DNA from: an uncultured Bacteroidales bacterium
GTDB lineage: Bacteria > Bacteroidota > Bacteroidia > Bacteroidales > UBA932
Direction of reading: 5' to 3'
Assembly: GCA_946616385.1 (NCBI GenBank)
Contig: CAMOIZ010000012.1
Coordinates: forward strand, 1 to 16,495
Length of the DNA stretch: 16,495 nucleotides
In this document: in pieces, positions 1-8,058 of the stretch
Position numbering within the stretch: position 1 is the first letter of the stretch
How the letters are laid out: each line of letters opens with the position of its first letter
Position numbers and translations under genes: made by a program
Notes under the pieces: model-generated
What the model saw: the letters and a program-made list of their open reading frames with translations, nothing else
Told to the model about the DNA's origin: nothing
Databases searched by the model: none

Positions 1-524
1 GCGACAAGACTGCAGCGGACATTGTCAATTCGTATACGCAAAACGAGTTGGAAAAAATCCTCAAAGTCTATGGTGAAGTGGATACTGCGCACAAAGTCGC
101 CGGCCTTATCGTCGCTGCCAGGCAGCAGAAGGCCATCCTCACCACAGACGACCTCGACAATGCCATTGCAGCAGCCCTGCCGTCTTTCGCCGAGCATAAA
201 TTCCTTGCGAAGGTCTATCAGGCCCTCCGTATCGAAGTGAACCAGGAAATGCGTGCGCTCGAGAAATTCCTCGAAGGAGCAGCCGCATCCCTCAAACAGG
301 GAGGCCGCCTGGTCATCATCACCTACCACTCCCTCGAGGACCGCATGGTAAAGAATTTCTTCCGCACCGGCAACATCGAAGGGGAACTTATCAAAGACGT
401 CTTCGGAAGGAGCGACGCCCCGCTCAAGCCTCTTGGCAGCAAGCCCATACTCCCCACCGAAGAAGAGATTGCGCTCAACACACGCGCACGCAGCGCCAAA
501 CTGCGCGCGGCAGAAAAGATTTAG
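1..524 (+). CDS. rsmH: 16S rRNA (cytosine-1402-N4)-methyltransferase RsmH, 3' part only
   Basis: RsmH (MraW) transfers a methyl group from S-adenosylmethionine to N4 of C1402 in the 16S rRNA decoding centre. The reading frame is open from base 3, so the gene enters from the left edge. About 173 C-terminal residues are visible of a family usually near 300, and the SAM-binding N-terminal part lies outside. Visible family signatures are TAADIVN (bases 9-29), a YQALRIEVN stretch, YHSLEDRMVK (324-353) and NTRARSAKLR close to the end. The TTG at 48 is internal and not a start. RsmH is the usual first or second gene of dcw clusters, and ftsL follows after 3 bases. The identification is secure; nothing can be said about its start or promoter. 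Confidence 0.96.
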   Translation, partial: DKTAADIVNSYTQNELEKILKVYGEVDTAHKVAGLIVAARQQKAILTTDDLDNAIAAALPSFAEHKFLAKVYQALRIEVNQEMRALEKFLEGAAASLKQGGRLVIITYHSLEDRMVKNFFRTGNIEGELIKDVFGRSDAPLKPLGSKPILPTEEEIALNTRARSAKLRAAEKI

Positions 525-527
525 GCA

Positions 528-881
528 ATGGAACAGAAACGCAAATGGAAATTATCCGATCTGTGGGAGCTTCTCCGCAACGGCTTCTCCGCCATCATCA
601 CGGGGAATCTTCTGCTGCGTCTGAACGCCGGAAAGTATTTCAACCACATTGCCTACACATTCGTACTCTTCTGGATCCTGATTTTCGAGAGCCTGATGGC
701 GGAAAACGCCCTCGGCAAGATAGAAAAGAACAACGCGAAGATCAAGGAGATGGAAATCGTCTATGCCGACAAGACCTTCAAAGTGGCATCGATGAGCAGA
801 CGAAGCGAAGTAGAAAAACGGTTGGCAGAGCTGGGGTCAACGGTCAAGGAGCCCGAGCAGCAGGCCATTACAATTGAATAG
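528..881 (+). CDS. ftsL: Cell division protein FtsL, Bacteroidota type
   Basis: This is a 117-residue bitopic inner-membrane protein. A basic, tryptophan-rich cytoplasmic segment (residues 1-40) precedes one membrane helix at about 41-57. A charged periplasmic helix rich in Lys and Glu follows (about 58-105), of coiled-coil character, with an SRRSEVEKRLAELG segment near residues 90-103. Bacteroidota FtsL proteins share this layout and the SEVE..L.ELG motif. In the family, FtsL pairs with FtsB-like and FtsQ proteins to recruit and activate FtsW-FtsI at the septum. Assignment rests on position between rsmH and ftsI plus this architecture, because FtsL sequences diverge strongly. The ATG at 528 lies 3 bases after the rsmH stop. 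Confidence 0.85.
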   Translation: MEQKRKWKLSDLWELLRNGFSAIITGNLLLRLNAGKYFNHIAYTFVLFWILIFESLMAENALGKIEKNNAKIKEMEIVYADKTFKVASMSRRSEVEKRLAELGSTVKEPEQQAITIE

Positions 882-882
882 G

Positions 883-2805
883 ATGGAAGAGAAAACCAGC
901 AATATGCGGCTCCCCCAGCAGAGCACGAAGAGCAGAGACAGGATAGGCCTGGTTCTCTACATCTTCTATGTGCTCATGCTCGTACTGGCAGCCCTTGTGC
1001 TGGTCAAGTTGGTTTACTTCCAGATTATTTGGAAACCCGATCCTAAAATTGCAGGAGCACTCACTCCTTCTATAGTCAAACGGACAATCGAGCCCGTCCG
1101 CGGCAACATCATCGACTGCAATGGAAGGCTGCTGGCAATGTCGTATCCGGTTTACGACATCCACATGGACTGCACCGTGATGAAGGCCGAGTTCGGAAAG
1201 ATGAAGAACAAAGACAAAGGCCGCCAGAGGGAAGAGGAGTGGATGAGAAAGGCCCGCGCCCTTGCAGAAGGTCTCGCCGAGCTCAATCCGTCTGTCAATG
1301 CCGACAAGTTATACACTCAGATAAAGGAAGGAAGGTCCTCCGGGCGAAAGTATCTCCCGATAGTCAAAGGTGTCGACAGGACTACCATGCTCAAGATCAA
1401 GTCCCTTCCACTGTACAACGAAGGCGCCAACCGCGGTGGCATGATAGTGGAAACCAGAAATGTACGCAAGTACCCCTACGGACGCCTGGCCCGACGCACG
1501 ATAGGGTTCGTGCGCGACAACAAAGGCCTTCCCGAAGAGGAGATAAAGGGTAATCCGGGACTGGAAGGGCGCTACGACGCCATCCTGCATGGCAAAGACG
1601 GCAGGGAGTACCTCAAGCAGACGGACCGTGGTCGCGTGCGCAATTACGACAGTTCCTATGTCCGCGCCGTGGACGGCAAAGATCTCCGCACCACCCTCAA
1701 CATAGACTATCAGGACGTGGCCGACCGTGCTCTACACGACCAGATCGACACGCTCGATGACATTGAAGGCGCATGTCTCGTGCTCATGGAGGTAAAAACG
1801 GGAGCTATCCGTGCGATGGTGAACCTCTCCCGCGATCCCAACCGTGGAGGAGCTTTCGAGGAAATCACCAACTTCGCAATCGGCCGCAGGTGCGAGCCGG
1901 GTTCGGTATTCAAGACCGTTACACTTCTGAGCGTGTTGAGCGACGGCTACTACAAGAGTCTGGACGAAACCATACCCACGAACCACGGAATAGTCAAAAA
2001 CACCAAGATGAGGCAGGACGTACACATCCTGGACTGGGAACGCGAGCACAAGACCAAGGAGATCAGCCTGCTGGACGGATTCAAGATTTCGTCGAACTAT
2101 GTCTATGGTGCACTGGCGGTAGAAAACTACGCAAAGAACCCCAGACAATATGTCGAGAAGGTCTATTCCTACGGACTCGGAGACACTTTCGACTTCGACC
2201 TTGAAGGTTTGCTCACCCCCTTGGTACCCAACCCGTCCGACAAGGCTGTTTGGTCTAACACGACACTCGGAACCATGGGATTCGGGTATTCGACGGAAGA
2301 GACGCCTCTGCATATACTCACATTCTACAATGCCATTGCCAACAAGGGGAAGATGGTGAAGCCATACCTCGTAGAGGATATAGAAAAGGCAGGGAACGTT
2401 ACTGACAGGCGGGGGCCGAGCGTGCTGAACGCTTCGATTTGCTCCCGTGCGATTGCCGACACCATGACCAGGGCGCTGCTTTCGGTAACCGAAGACGGAA
2501 CGGCACGTTACAGCATGCGTGGAGTGAAATGCAAGGTCGCCGGCAAAACAGGGACGTCTTTCGGCACATTCCCGGGAGGAGGTTATTCCGATGCGAGCGG
2601 GCGGAGACTGTACCGCGGAACTTTCGTCGGGTATTTCCCGGCGGAAGACCCCAGATACACCGCAATCAGCGTCGTGTATTCCAATCCGACACGCAAGAGT
2701 TACCAAGGCGGCGGAATCCCTGCAAGGGCTATCAAGACCCTGGTAAACTATGTTTATACAAATGATCCTGAATTCAGATCCAAAATAGAGAAAAAAAGCA
2801 AATGA
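883..2805 (+). CDS. ftsI: Septal peptidoglycan transpeptidase FtsI (class B penicillin-binding protein)
   Basis: FtsI crosslinks septal peptidoglycan and is the partner of FtsW. I choose the ATG at 883 (640 residues), one base after the ftsL stop, over the in-frame TTG at 874 that would overlap ftsL. A short cytoplasmic tail is followed by a membrane helix at about residues 21-41, the PBP dimerisation domain with the EPVRGNIIDCNGRLLA signature, and the transpeptidase domain. The active-site motifs are intact: SVFK with nucleophile Ser341 and Lys344, SSN at 403-405, and KTGT at 555-558. The protein ends about 85 residues after KTGT with a short basic tail, and I see no C-terminal PASTA domain, which Bacteroides-type FtsI normally carries. 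The stop overlaps the murE start in an ATGA, suggesting translational coupling. Confidence 0.95.
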   Translation: MEEKTSNMRLPQQSTKSRDRIGLVLYIFYVLMLVLAALVLVKLVYFQIIWKPDPKIAGALTPSIVKRTIEPVRGNIIDCNGRLLAMSYPVYDIHMDCTVMKAEFGKMKNKDKGRQREEEWMRKARALAEGLAELNPSVNADKLYTQIKEGRSSGRKYLPIVKGVDRTTMLKIKSLPLYNEGANRGGMIVETRNVRKYPYGRLARRTIGFVRDNKGLPEEEIKGNPGLEGRYDAILHGKDGREYLKQTDRGRVRNYDSSYVRAVDGKDLRTTLNIDYQDVADRALHDQIDTLDDIEGACLVLMEVKTGAIRAMVNLSRDPNRGGAFEEITNFAIGRRCEPGSVFKTVTLLSVLSDGYYKSLDETIPTNHGIVKNTKMRQDVHILDWEREHKTKEISLLDGFKISSNYVYGALAVENYAKNPRQYVEKVYSYGLGDTFDFDLEGLLTPLVPNPSDKAVWSNTTLGTMGFGYSTEETPLHILTFYNAIANKGKMVKPYLVEDIEKAGNVTDRRGPSVLNASICSRAIADTMTRALLSVTEDGTARYSMRGVKCKVAGKTGTSFGTFPGGGYSDASGRRLYRGTFVGYFPAEDPRYTAISVVYSNPTRKSYQGGGIPARAIKTLVNYVYTNDPEFRSKIEKKSK

Positions 2806-4205
2806 AACTCGAAAAGATCATAAAGAATACAGGTGCAAGCATCCTGCACGGAGCGCCCGGGACCGAGATCCACTCCATCACGAGCGATTCACGCAAGGCC
2901 TGCCCCGGCGCACTGTTCATTGCAGTCAAGGGCTGCAATGCCGATGGCCACGCCTTCATAGAGGACGCCCTTGCGAAAGGAGCATCTGCCGTTGTGGATG
3001 CAGACCGCCGCGCCCTCGCACTATGCGCCGACAACTTTTATGAGCACCCCTCCGGAAAACTGCAACTTGTCGGCATCACCGGCACCAACGGCAAGACCAC
3101 GACCGTGACCCTGCTCTACAATATGTTCCGGGGATTGGGATATGAGTGCGGACTTCTTTCCACTATCGCGAATTACGTGGGAACAAGGCGCAGCGAGACG
3201 GCGAACACTACCGCCGATCCCATCACCATCAACTCCCTGATGGCAGAAATGGTGGATGCAGGATGCCAGTATTGCTTCATGGAGGTCAGTTCCATCGGGC
3301 TTGAGCAGGAGCGCACGGCGGGTCTCGAATTCAAGGCAGCCATTTTCTCGAATCTGACTCACGACCACCTGGACTATCACAAGACATTCGCCGAATATCT
3401 CCGTTGCAAGAAGCTTTTCTTCGACGGACTCGACAAGAACGCTGTCGCAATTATCAATGCCGACGACAAGAACGGCCAGGTGATGGTTCAGAACTGCGCG
3501 GCCAAGGTAATCACTTATTCCTGCCGCGGCGCAGCAGATCACAGATGCAAGATTCTCGAAGAAAGTTTCGAGGGCATGCTGCTAAGAATCGACGGCACAG
3601 AAACCTGGACCAAGCTCACCGGAAGGCACAATGCCTACAACATACTCGCAATCTATTGCACTGCAACAGCTCTCGGCGCCGAACCCGACGAAACCTTGCT
3701 TGCTATAAGCAAACTTGACCCCGCTCCCGGACGCCTGGAAACCCTGCGCGGCCCCCGCGACCTTGCAGTAGTGATAGACTACGCTCACACGCCAGACGCC
3801 CTCGAGAATGTGCTGGAGACCCTGCGCGACATCTCTCCGGAGCGCGAACTGGTCTGCCTTTTCGGATGCGGAGGCGACCGCGACCGCAGCAAACGTCCCG
3901 AGATGGCCGCCATAGCCGAGAAACTTGCCGACCGCATTTTCGTCACCTCCGACAACTGCCGCACCGAGGACCCGGATGCAATAATAGAGGAAATCAAGAC
4001 AGGTTTCTCGAAATCCGGACTGCTGAAGACAGTTTGCATCACAGACCGCAAAGAAGCCATCAAGGCAGCCATTACCATGGCAAAGCCATCGTCTACTATC
4101 CTGATAGCAGGCAAAGGCCATGAGACCTATCAGATCATAGGTACGGTAAAACACCATTTTGATGAACGCGAAATTGTCAACGATATTTTTGAACAACTGA
4201 GATAA
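2802..4205 (+). CDS. murE: UDP-MurNAc-tripeptide synthetase MurE
   Basis: MurE adds the third residue, most likely meso-diaminopimelate, to UDP-MurNAc-L-Ala-D-Glu in the cytoplasm using ATP. The 467 residues show the N-terminal TSDSRK and GALFIAVKG segment, the P-loop GTNGKTT (94-100), the THDHLDYH metal and substrate segment, and the C-terminal GKGHETYQ (437-444). The diamino-acid pocket reads DNCR at 384-387. The arginine typical of mDAP enzymes is present, but the usual proline of DNPR is cysteine. The near-universal EVSSH segment reads EVSSI (Ile165). The rest of the fold is intact, so I infer an active enzyme. It overlaps ftsI by 4 bases, and its TAA overlaps the mraY ATG by one base. 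Substrate choice is inferred from the motif only. Confidence 0.94.
   Translation: MKLEKIIKNTGASILHGAPGTEIHSITSDSRKACPGALFIAVKGCNADGHAFIEDALAKGASAVVDADRRALALCADNFYEHPSGKLQLVGITGTNGKTTTVTLLYNMFRGLGYECGLLSTIANYVGTRRSETANTTADPITINSLMAEMVDAGCQYCFMEVSSIGLEQERTAGLEFKAAIFSNLTHDHLDYHKTFAEYLRCKKLFFDGLDKNAVAIINADDKNGQVMVQNCAAKVITYSCRGAADHRCKILEESFEGMLLRIDGTETWTKLTGRHNAYNILAIYCTATALGAEPDETLLAISKLDPAPGRLETLRGPRDLAVVIDYAHTPDALENVLETLRDISPERELVCLFGCGGDRDRSKRPEMAAIAEKLADRIFVTSDNCRTEDPDAIIEEIKTGFSKSGLLKTVCITDRKEAIKAAITMAKPSSTILIAGKGHETYQIIGTVKHHFDEREIVNDIFEQLR
4158..4191 (+). promoter_or_regulatory. Possible Bacteroidota-type promoter ahead of mraY
   Basis: The 3' end of murE contains TTTG at 4158-4161 and TATTTTTG at 4184-4191, separated by 22 bases. 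Bacteroidota vegetative promoters have TTTG near -33 and TAnnTTTG near -7, usually 19-21 bases apart, so the spacing is slightly long. Transcription would begin around 4195-4200, only a few bases before the mraY ATG at 4205. On the plus strand this was the only TAnnTTTG match I found by eye. The site lies within coding sequence, so chance remains a serious alternative. Confidence 0.2.
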
Positions 4206-5356
4206 TGCTATACCATCTTTTCAACTATCTGCAAGATACAGGATTCCCCGGAATCCGCCTGATGACCTATCTGTCGTTCAGGGCCATGGCCGCCATCGTC
4301 CTGAGCATGCTGATCGCTTTCTTCGCCGGAGGCCGCATCATCCACTGGCTCCAGCGCAAGCAGATCGGCGAAAGCATCCGCGATCTCGGCCTTGCCGGAC
4401 AGATGGAAAAGAAGGGCACGCCGACCATGGGCGGAATCATCATACTGATTTCCTTGCTTGTTACCGTACTGCTGATCTGCGACCTCAGCAACATTTATAT
4501 CCAGTTGCTTATCCTGACCACGATATGGTGCGGCGGCATCGGCTTCACCGACGACTACATCAAAGTGTTCAAGCACCGCAAGGAAGGGATGTCCGAGAAA
4601 GGCAAACTCATCCTGCAATTCGGCCTCGGGCTTATCATTGCCTTCACCGTATGCGTGAGCCCGGACATCGTGACCGACGAACTGGTGACCACGATCCCTT
4701 TCGTCAAAGCCCATGAATTCAACTACTCATGGCTCTCCCCATTCCATGGTCAACTTGGCGTTTACTGCTCCTGGGGCATATACATGATAATGATAATCAT
4801 CGTCGTCCTGGCATGCTCCAACGGAGTCAACCTCACCGACGGACTTGACGGTCTTTCTGCCGGCACTTCTTCCATAGTGGCGGTCGTCATCGGCCTGCTG
4901 GCATATCTCTCAGGCAACGTGTTGAATTCGGAATACCTCAACATAATGTACATCCCTGGCACGGGAGAGATCGCCATCTTCATGGCAGCCCTGGTCGGAG
5001 CGCTGATAGGTTTCCTCTGGTACAACACTTTCCCCGCACAAGTCTTCATGGGCGACACCGGAAGTCTTGCCATTGGCGGAATCATCGGCGTGAGTTCCGT
5101 GCTCATCCGCAAGGAGCTCCTCCTCCCCTTGCTCTGCGGTATTTTCTTCATGGAAAGCCTCAGCGTACTGATCCAGAAGTACTATTTCAAATATACCAGA
5201 CACAAATACGGAGAAGGCAGGCGCGTTTTCCTGATGGCGCCCCTGCATCATCACTACCAGAAAAAGAACATGCCCGAACCGCGCATCGTCACTCGTTTCT
5301 GGATCATCGGAATCATCCTCGCAGTAGGAACACTCGCATTGTTGAAGATAAGATAA
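4205..5356 (+). CDS. mraY: Phospho-MurNAc-pentapeptide transferase MraY
   Basis: MraY is a polytopic inner-membrane enzyme that joins UDP-MurNAc-pentapeptide to undecaprenyl phosphate, making lipid I. The 383 residues contain about ten hydrophobic segments. The catalytic landmarks are all present: Asp116-Asp117 in FTDDYIKV, NLTDGLDGL with Asp212 and Asp215, Asp284 in MGDTGSL, and the triple histidine 348-350 in MAPLHHHYQ. The segment GTPTMGGIIIL after the first cytoplasmic loop is also typical. The length is normal for Bacteroidota, where MraY is longer than in Escherichia coli (about 360). Its ATG shares one base with the murE stop. A 14-base AT-rich spacer separates it from murD. Confidence 0.97.
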   Translation: MLYHLFNYLQDTGFPGIRLMTYLSFRAMAAIVLSMLIAFFAGGRIIHWLQRKQIGESIRDLGLAGQMEKKGTPTMGGIIILISLLVTVLLICDLSNIYIQLLILTTIWCGGIGFTDDYIKVFKHRKEGMSEKGKLILQFGLGLIIAFTVCVSPDIVTDELVTTIPFVKAHEFNYSWLSPFHGQLGVYCSWGIYMIMIIIVVLACSNGVNLTDGLDGLSAGTSSIVAVVIGLLAYLSGNVLNSEYLNIMYIPGTGEIAIFMAALVGALIGFLWYNTFPAQVFMGDTGSLAIGGIIGVSSVLIRKELLLPLLCGIFFMESLSVLIQKYYFKYTRHKYGEGRRVFLMAPLHHHYQKKNMPEPRIVTRFWIIGIILAVGTLALLKIR

Positions 5357-5370
5357 GATAAATACTATAT

Positions 5371-6711
5371 ATGAACAGAATGGTAATTCTCGGAGGAGCC
5401 GAGAGCGGAGTTGGAGCAGCCGTGCTCGCAAAGGTGAAGGGATTCGACGTTTTCCTTTCCGACAACGGCAGCATAAAGGAAGAATACATCAAAACCCTGC
5501 GCGAATGGGACATCCCCTTCGAGCAAGGCGGGCATACAGAGGAGTTGATACTGAATGCCGACGAGGTCGTCAAGAGCCCCGGCATCCCTTCCACGGCCCC
5601 GATGATACGCAAACTCACCGCACAGGGCACCCACATCATATCGGAGATAGAGTTCGCCGCCCGTTACGACACTGCGAAGAAGGTGTGCATTACCGGGTCC
5701 AACGGCAAAACCACCACCACCAGCATCATCTATTATCTGCTTCAGAACGCCGGACTCAACGTGGGTCTGGGAGGCAATATAGGCAAGAGCTACGCAATGC
5801 AGGTGGCAACCGAGAAGCACGATTATTACGTGTTGGAAATCAGCAGCTTCCAGTTGGACAACTGCTACGACTTCCGTCCCGACATCGCAATCATCACCAA
5901 CATCACTCCGGACCACCTCGACCGCTACGACTACAACTTCGAGAACTATATCCGCGCCAAGTTCCGCATTACGCAGAACCTGCGCCCGGAGGACTGCTTC
6001 ATTTTCGACTCCGACGACGCCATTACCATCGAGCATCTCGACAAGATCGTACTCCAGGCCAAGATGCTGCCGTTCACTCAGAAGACGGAAGTAAAGCAGG
6101 GAGCGTTCCTGCGCGACGACAAGATAGTGGTGCGTTACGAACAGAGCGAAAGCGAAATCTACCTCAAGGAACTTGCACTCGGAGGCCGCCACAACATCTA
6201 CAACTCCATGGCCGCCGCACTTGCAGCCAAAGCCGCGGGCATCGACAATGAAGTCATCCGCAACTCGCTCAAGACTTTCAAGGCCGTAGAGCACAGGCTC
6301 GAACCGGTGCTCAGCGTCGGCGGCGTGCTTTACATAAACGACTCCAAGGCGACAAACGTAGACGCAGCCTGGTATGCACTCGAGTGCCAGACCAAACCCG
6401 TCGTATGGATTGTAGGCGGCAAAGACAAAGGCAACGACTACAGCGTGCTTACCGACCTCGTGAAAGAAAAAGTGAAGGCCATCGTTTGCATGGGCGTCGA
6501 CAACAGCAAGATCCACGCAGCATTCGAGCAGATCGTAGGAAGCGACAAGATATGTGACACCACCAGCGCCGAAGATGCAGTCAAGGCATCGGCAGCATTC
6601 GCCGAACAGGGCGACGTGGTACTCCTCAGCCCCTGCTGCGCAAGTTTCGACCTCTTCGACAACTATGAAGACCGAGGCGACAAATTCAAGGAAGCCGTAA
6701 GAAGACTGTAA
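5371..6711 (+). CDS. murD: UDP-MurNAc-L-alanine:D-glutamate ligase MurD
   Basis: MurD adds D-glutamate to UDP-MurNAc-L-alanine with ATP in the cytoplasm. The 446 residues have the three-domain Mur ligase layout: an N-terminal UDP-binding part beginning with ILGGAESGVG, the P-loop GSNGKTT (109-115), ISSFQLD and the TPDHLDRYDY metal segment, the YINDSKATN hinge to the last domain, and the C-terminal PCCASFDLFDNYEDRGD block diagnostic of MurD. No key residue looks altered. The start follows an AT-rich spacer without a Shine-Dalgarno sequence, as is normal for this phylum. ftsW starts 6 bases after the stop. Long open frames on the opposite strand here are codon-bias shadows. Confidence 0.97.
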   Translation: MNRMVILGGAESGVGAAVLAKVKGFDVFLSDNGSIKEEYIKTLREWDIPFEQGGHTEELILNADEVVKSPGIPSTAPMIRKLTAQGTHIISEIEFAARYDTAKKVCITGSNGKTTTTSIIYYLLQNAGLNVGLGGNIGKSYAMQVATEKHDYYVLEISSFQLDNCYDFRPDIAIITNITPDHLDRYDYNFENYIRAKFRITQNLRPEDCFIFDSDDAITIEHLDKIVLQAKMLPFTQKTEVKQGAFLRDDKIVVRYEQSESEIYLKELALGGRHNIYNSMAAALAAKAAGIDNEVIRNSLKTFKAVEHRLEPVLSVGGVLYINDSKATNVDAAWYALECQTKPVVWIVGGKDKGNDYSVLTDLVKEKVKAIVCMGVDNSKIHAAFEQIVGSDKICDTTSAEDAVKASAAFAEQGDVVLLSPCCASFDLFDNYEDRGDKFKEAVRRL

Positions 6712-6717
6712 TATACG

Positions 6718-8058
6718 ATGAGCGACAAGAAAAAGACATTCTGGAACTTCTTCGAGAACACCGAGGGTGACAAGGTGGTCTGGATCATCGTACTGATCCT
6801 GATCATGTTTTCCATCCTCTGCATCTTCTCGTCGACATCGCGTCTTCTCGGCCCCGGACAGAGCCGTCTCGACCTCGTGTTGGACCACCTGAAGATTGTG
6901 ATACTTGGGATCGCTCTCATCCTTGTCTGCTATTTCATTCCAAGCCTCGGATTCTTCCGCAAGCTTTCCAGTCTCGGATTCATTTTCTCCGCCGGTCTCC
7001 TCCTCATGCTGATTTCAGGGATAGACCTGGGATTCGTCCGTTCTATCGAAATCAACGGCGCACGACGTATCATCCAGGTCGGCCCCCTGCAGCTGCATGT
7101 GAACGAGGTGGTGAAGATAGCGATGGTGCTGTATCTTGCATGGGCGATCGACGCTCACAAGAAAAAAGAACTCAAACTGTTCAAGGATAACGACAACTAC
7201 CAGAAGATTTTCTACATCTATGCACCATTCCTGATCACCACGCTGTTGCTCCTGCCCGGAAGCAACTCCGCGGCCCTGTTCACGGGAGGAATAATGTTCC
7301 TCGTGATTCTGTTGGGAGGAGGTTCCGGAAAAGACATGGGCATTCTCCTCCTGTGCGGAGTGGGAGCGCTGGCGCTTTGCGTCGGAATCTACAAGATTTC
7401 CGACGGCAAGATGATGGGGCGCATAGGCACAGGCCTTTCCCGCGTCTTCGACAAAGAAGACTACGAAAGCCAGGTCATGAACTCACGCGTGGGCAGCATA
7501 GAATACTACCAGGCCCTCGACGAGATCCGTCAGCCATACAGTGCGAAGATCGCCGTGCATCAGGGAGGATTCATAGGCAAAGGGCCCGGACAGAGTACCC
7601 AGCGCTATGTAGTGCCGGACATTTCTGAAGACTACATGTACAGCTTCATCATAGAAGAGTACGGAATCCTGGGAGGGCTGGTCATCATCATCCTGTATTT
7701 GTCGCTGCTCGCCCGCAGTGCCATCATAGTGCGCAACTGCGGAAAGGACATGTATGCCAAGCTCGCGGTTGCAGGCCTTACGCTGCTTATCAGCGGCCAG
7801 GCCTTCCTGCACATCTGCGTAAACGTCGACATTGGTCCCATGACGGGGCAGACGCTGCCGCTGGTGAGCCACGGAGCATCCGCATTCCTGTGTTTCTGCA
7901 TCGCCTTCGGCGTGATTCTCTCCATCAGCAAGATTGCATCGAAACGGATTGAACGCGAGCAGAAGAATGCAGATCCCCTTGTGGATTTGAGCGAAGAAAT
8001 AGACGCAATGGAAAACAGTATCAACGAAGAACTCAACGAAGAAGGTTATGAAATATAA
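6718..8058 (+). CDS. ftsW: Septal peptidoglycan glycosyltransferase FtsW (SEDS family)
   Basis: FtsW polymerises lipid II into glycan strands at the septum with FtsI. The 446 residues hold multiple membrane helices, an N-terminal SSTSRLLG segment, INGARRIIQVGPL, and TGQTLPLVSHGAS before the last helix. The probable catalytic aspartate is Asp305 in SEDYMYSFIIEEYG, matching the HxDFIF region of the family. Two usually strong motifs are altered. The QPSE (or QPSD) box reads HVNE (His127-Glu130), keeping only the acid, and SYGGSS reads SHGASA (384-389). RodA is the alternative SEDS identity, but the position between murD and murG favours FtsW. An acidic tail of about 30 residues closes the protein, and its last 11 bases overlap murG. 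Confidence 0.92.
   Translation: MSDKKKTFWNFFENTEGDKVVWIIVLILIMFSILCIFSSTSRLLGPGQSRLDLVLDHLKIVILGIALILVCYFIPSLGFFRKLSSLGFIFSAGLLLMLISGIDLGFVRSIEINGARRIIQVGPLQLHVNEVVKIAMVLYLAWAIDAHKKKELKLFKDNDNYQKIFYIYAPFLITTLLLLPGSNSAALFTGGIMFLVILLGGGSGKDMGILLLCGVGALALCVGIYKISDGKMMGRIGTGLSRVFDKEDYESQVMNSRVGSIEYYQALDEIRQPYSAKIAVHQGGFIGKGPGQSTQRYVVPDISEDYMYSFIIEEYGILGGLVIIILYLSLLARSAIIVRNCGKDMYAKLAVAGLTLLISGQAFLHICVNVDIGPMTGQTLPLVSHGASAFLCFCIAFGVILSISKIASKRIEREQKNADPLVDLSEEIDAMENSINEELNEEGYEI

Noticed and set aside
874..882. Upstream TTG start for ftsI
   Set aside because: It would add only three residues and overlap ftsL. The ATG at 883 directly after the ftsL stop is simpler.
1732..2706. 324-codon minus-strand open frame opposite ftsI
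   Set aside because: Shadow of the ftsI transpeptidase domain, whose three active-site motifs are intact.
4241..4256. Inverted repeat GGATTCC/GGAATCC early in mraY
   Set aside because: The loop is only 2 bases, no T-run follows, and it encodes an ordinary MraY N-terminal segment. It is probably chance.
5188..5195. CAAATATA, a minus-strand TAnnTTTG promoter-like box in mraY
   Set aside because: It has no gene to serve on that strand, and six fixed bases are expected a few times by chance in this length.
5365..6888. 507-codon open frame on the minus strand opposite murD
   Set aside because: murD is unmistakable on the plus strand, and the antisense translation has no recognisable domain. Such frames arise from biased third-position codon use.
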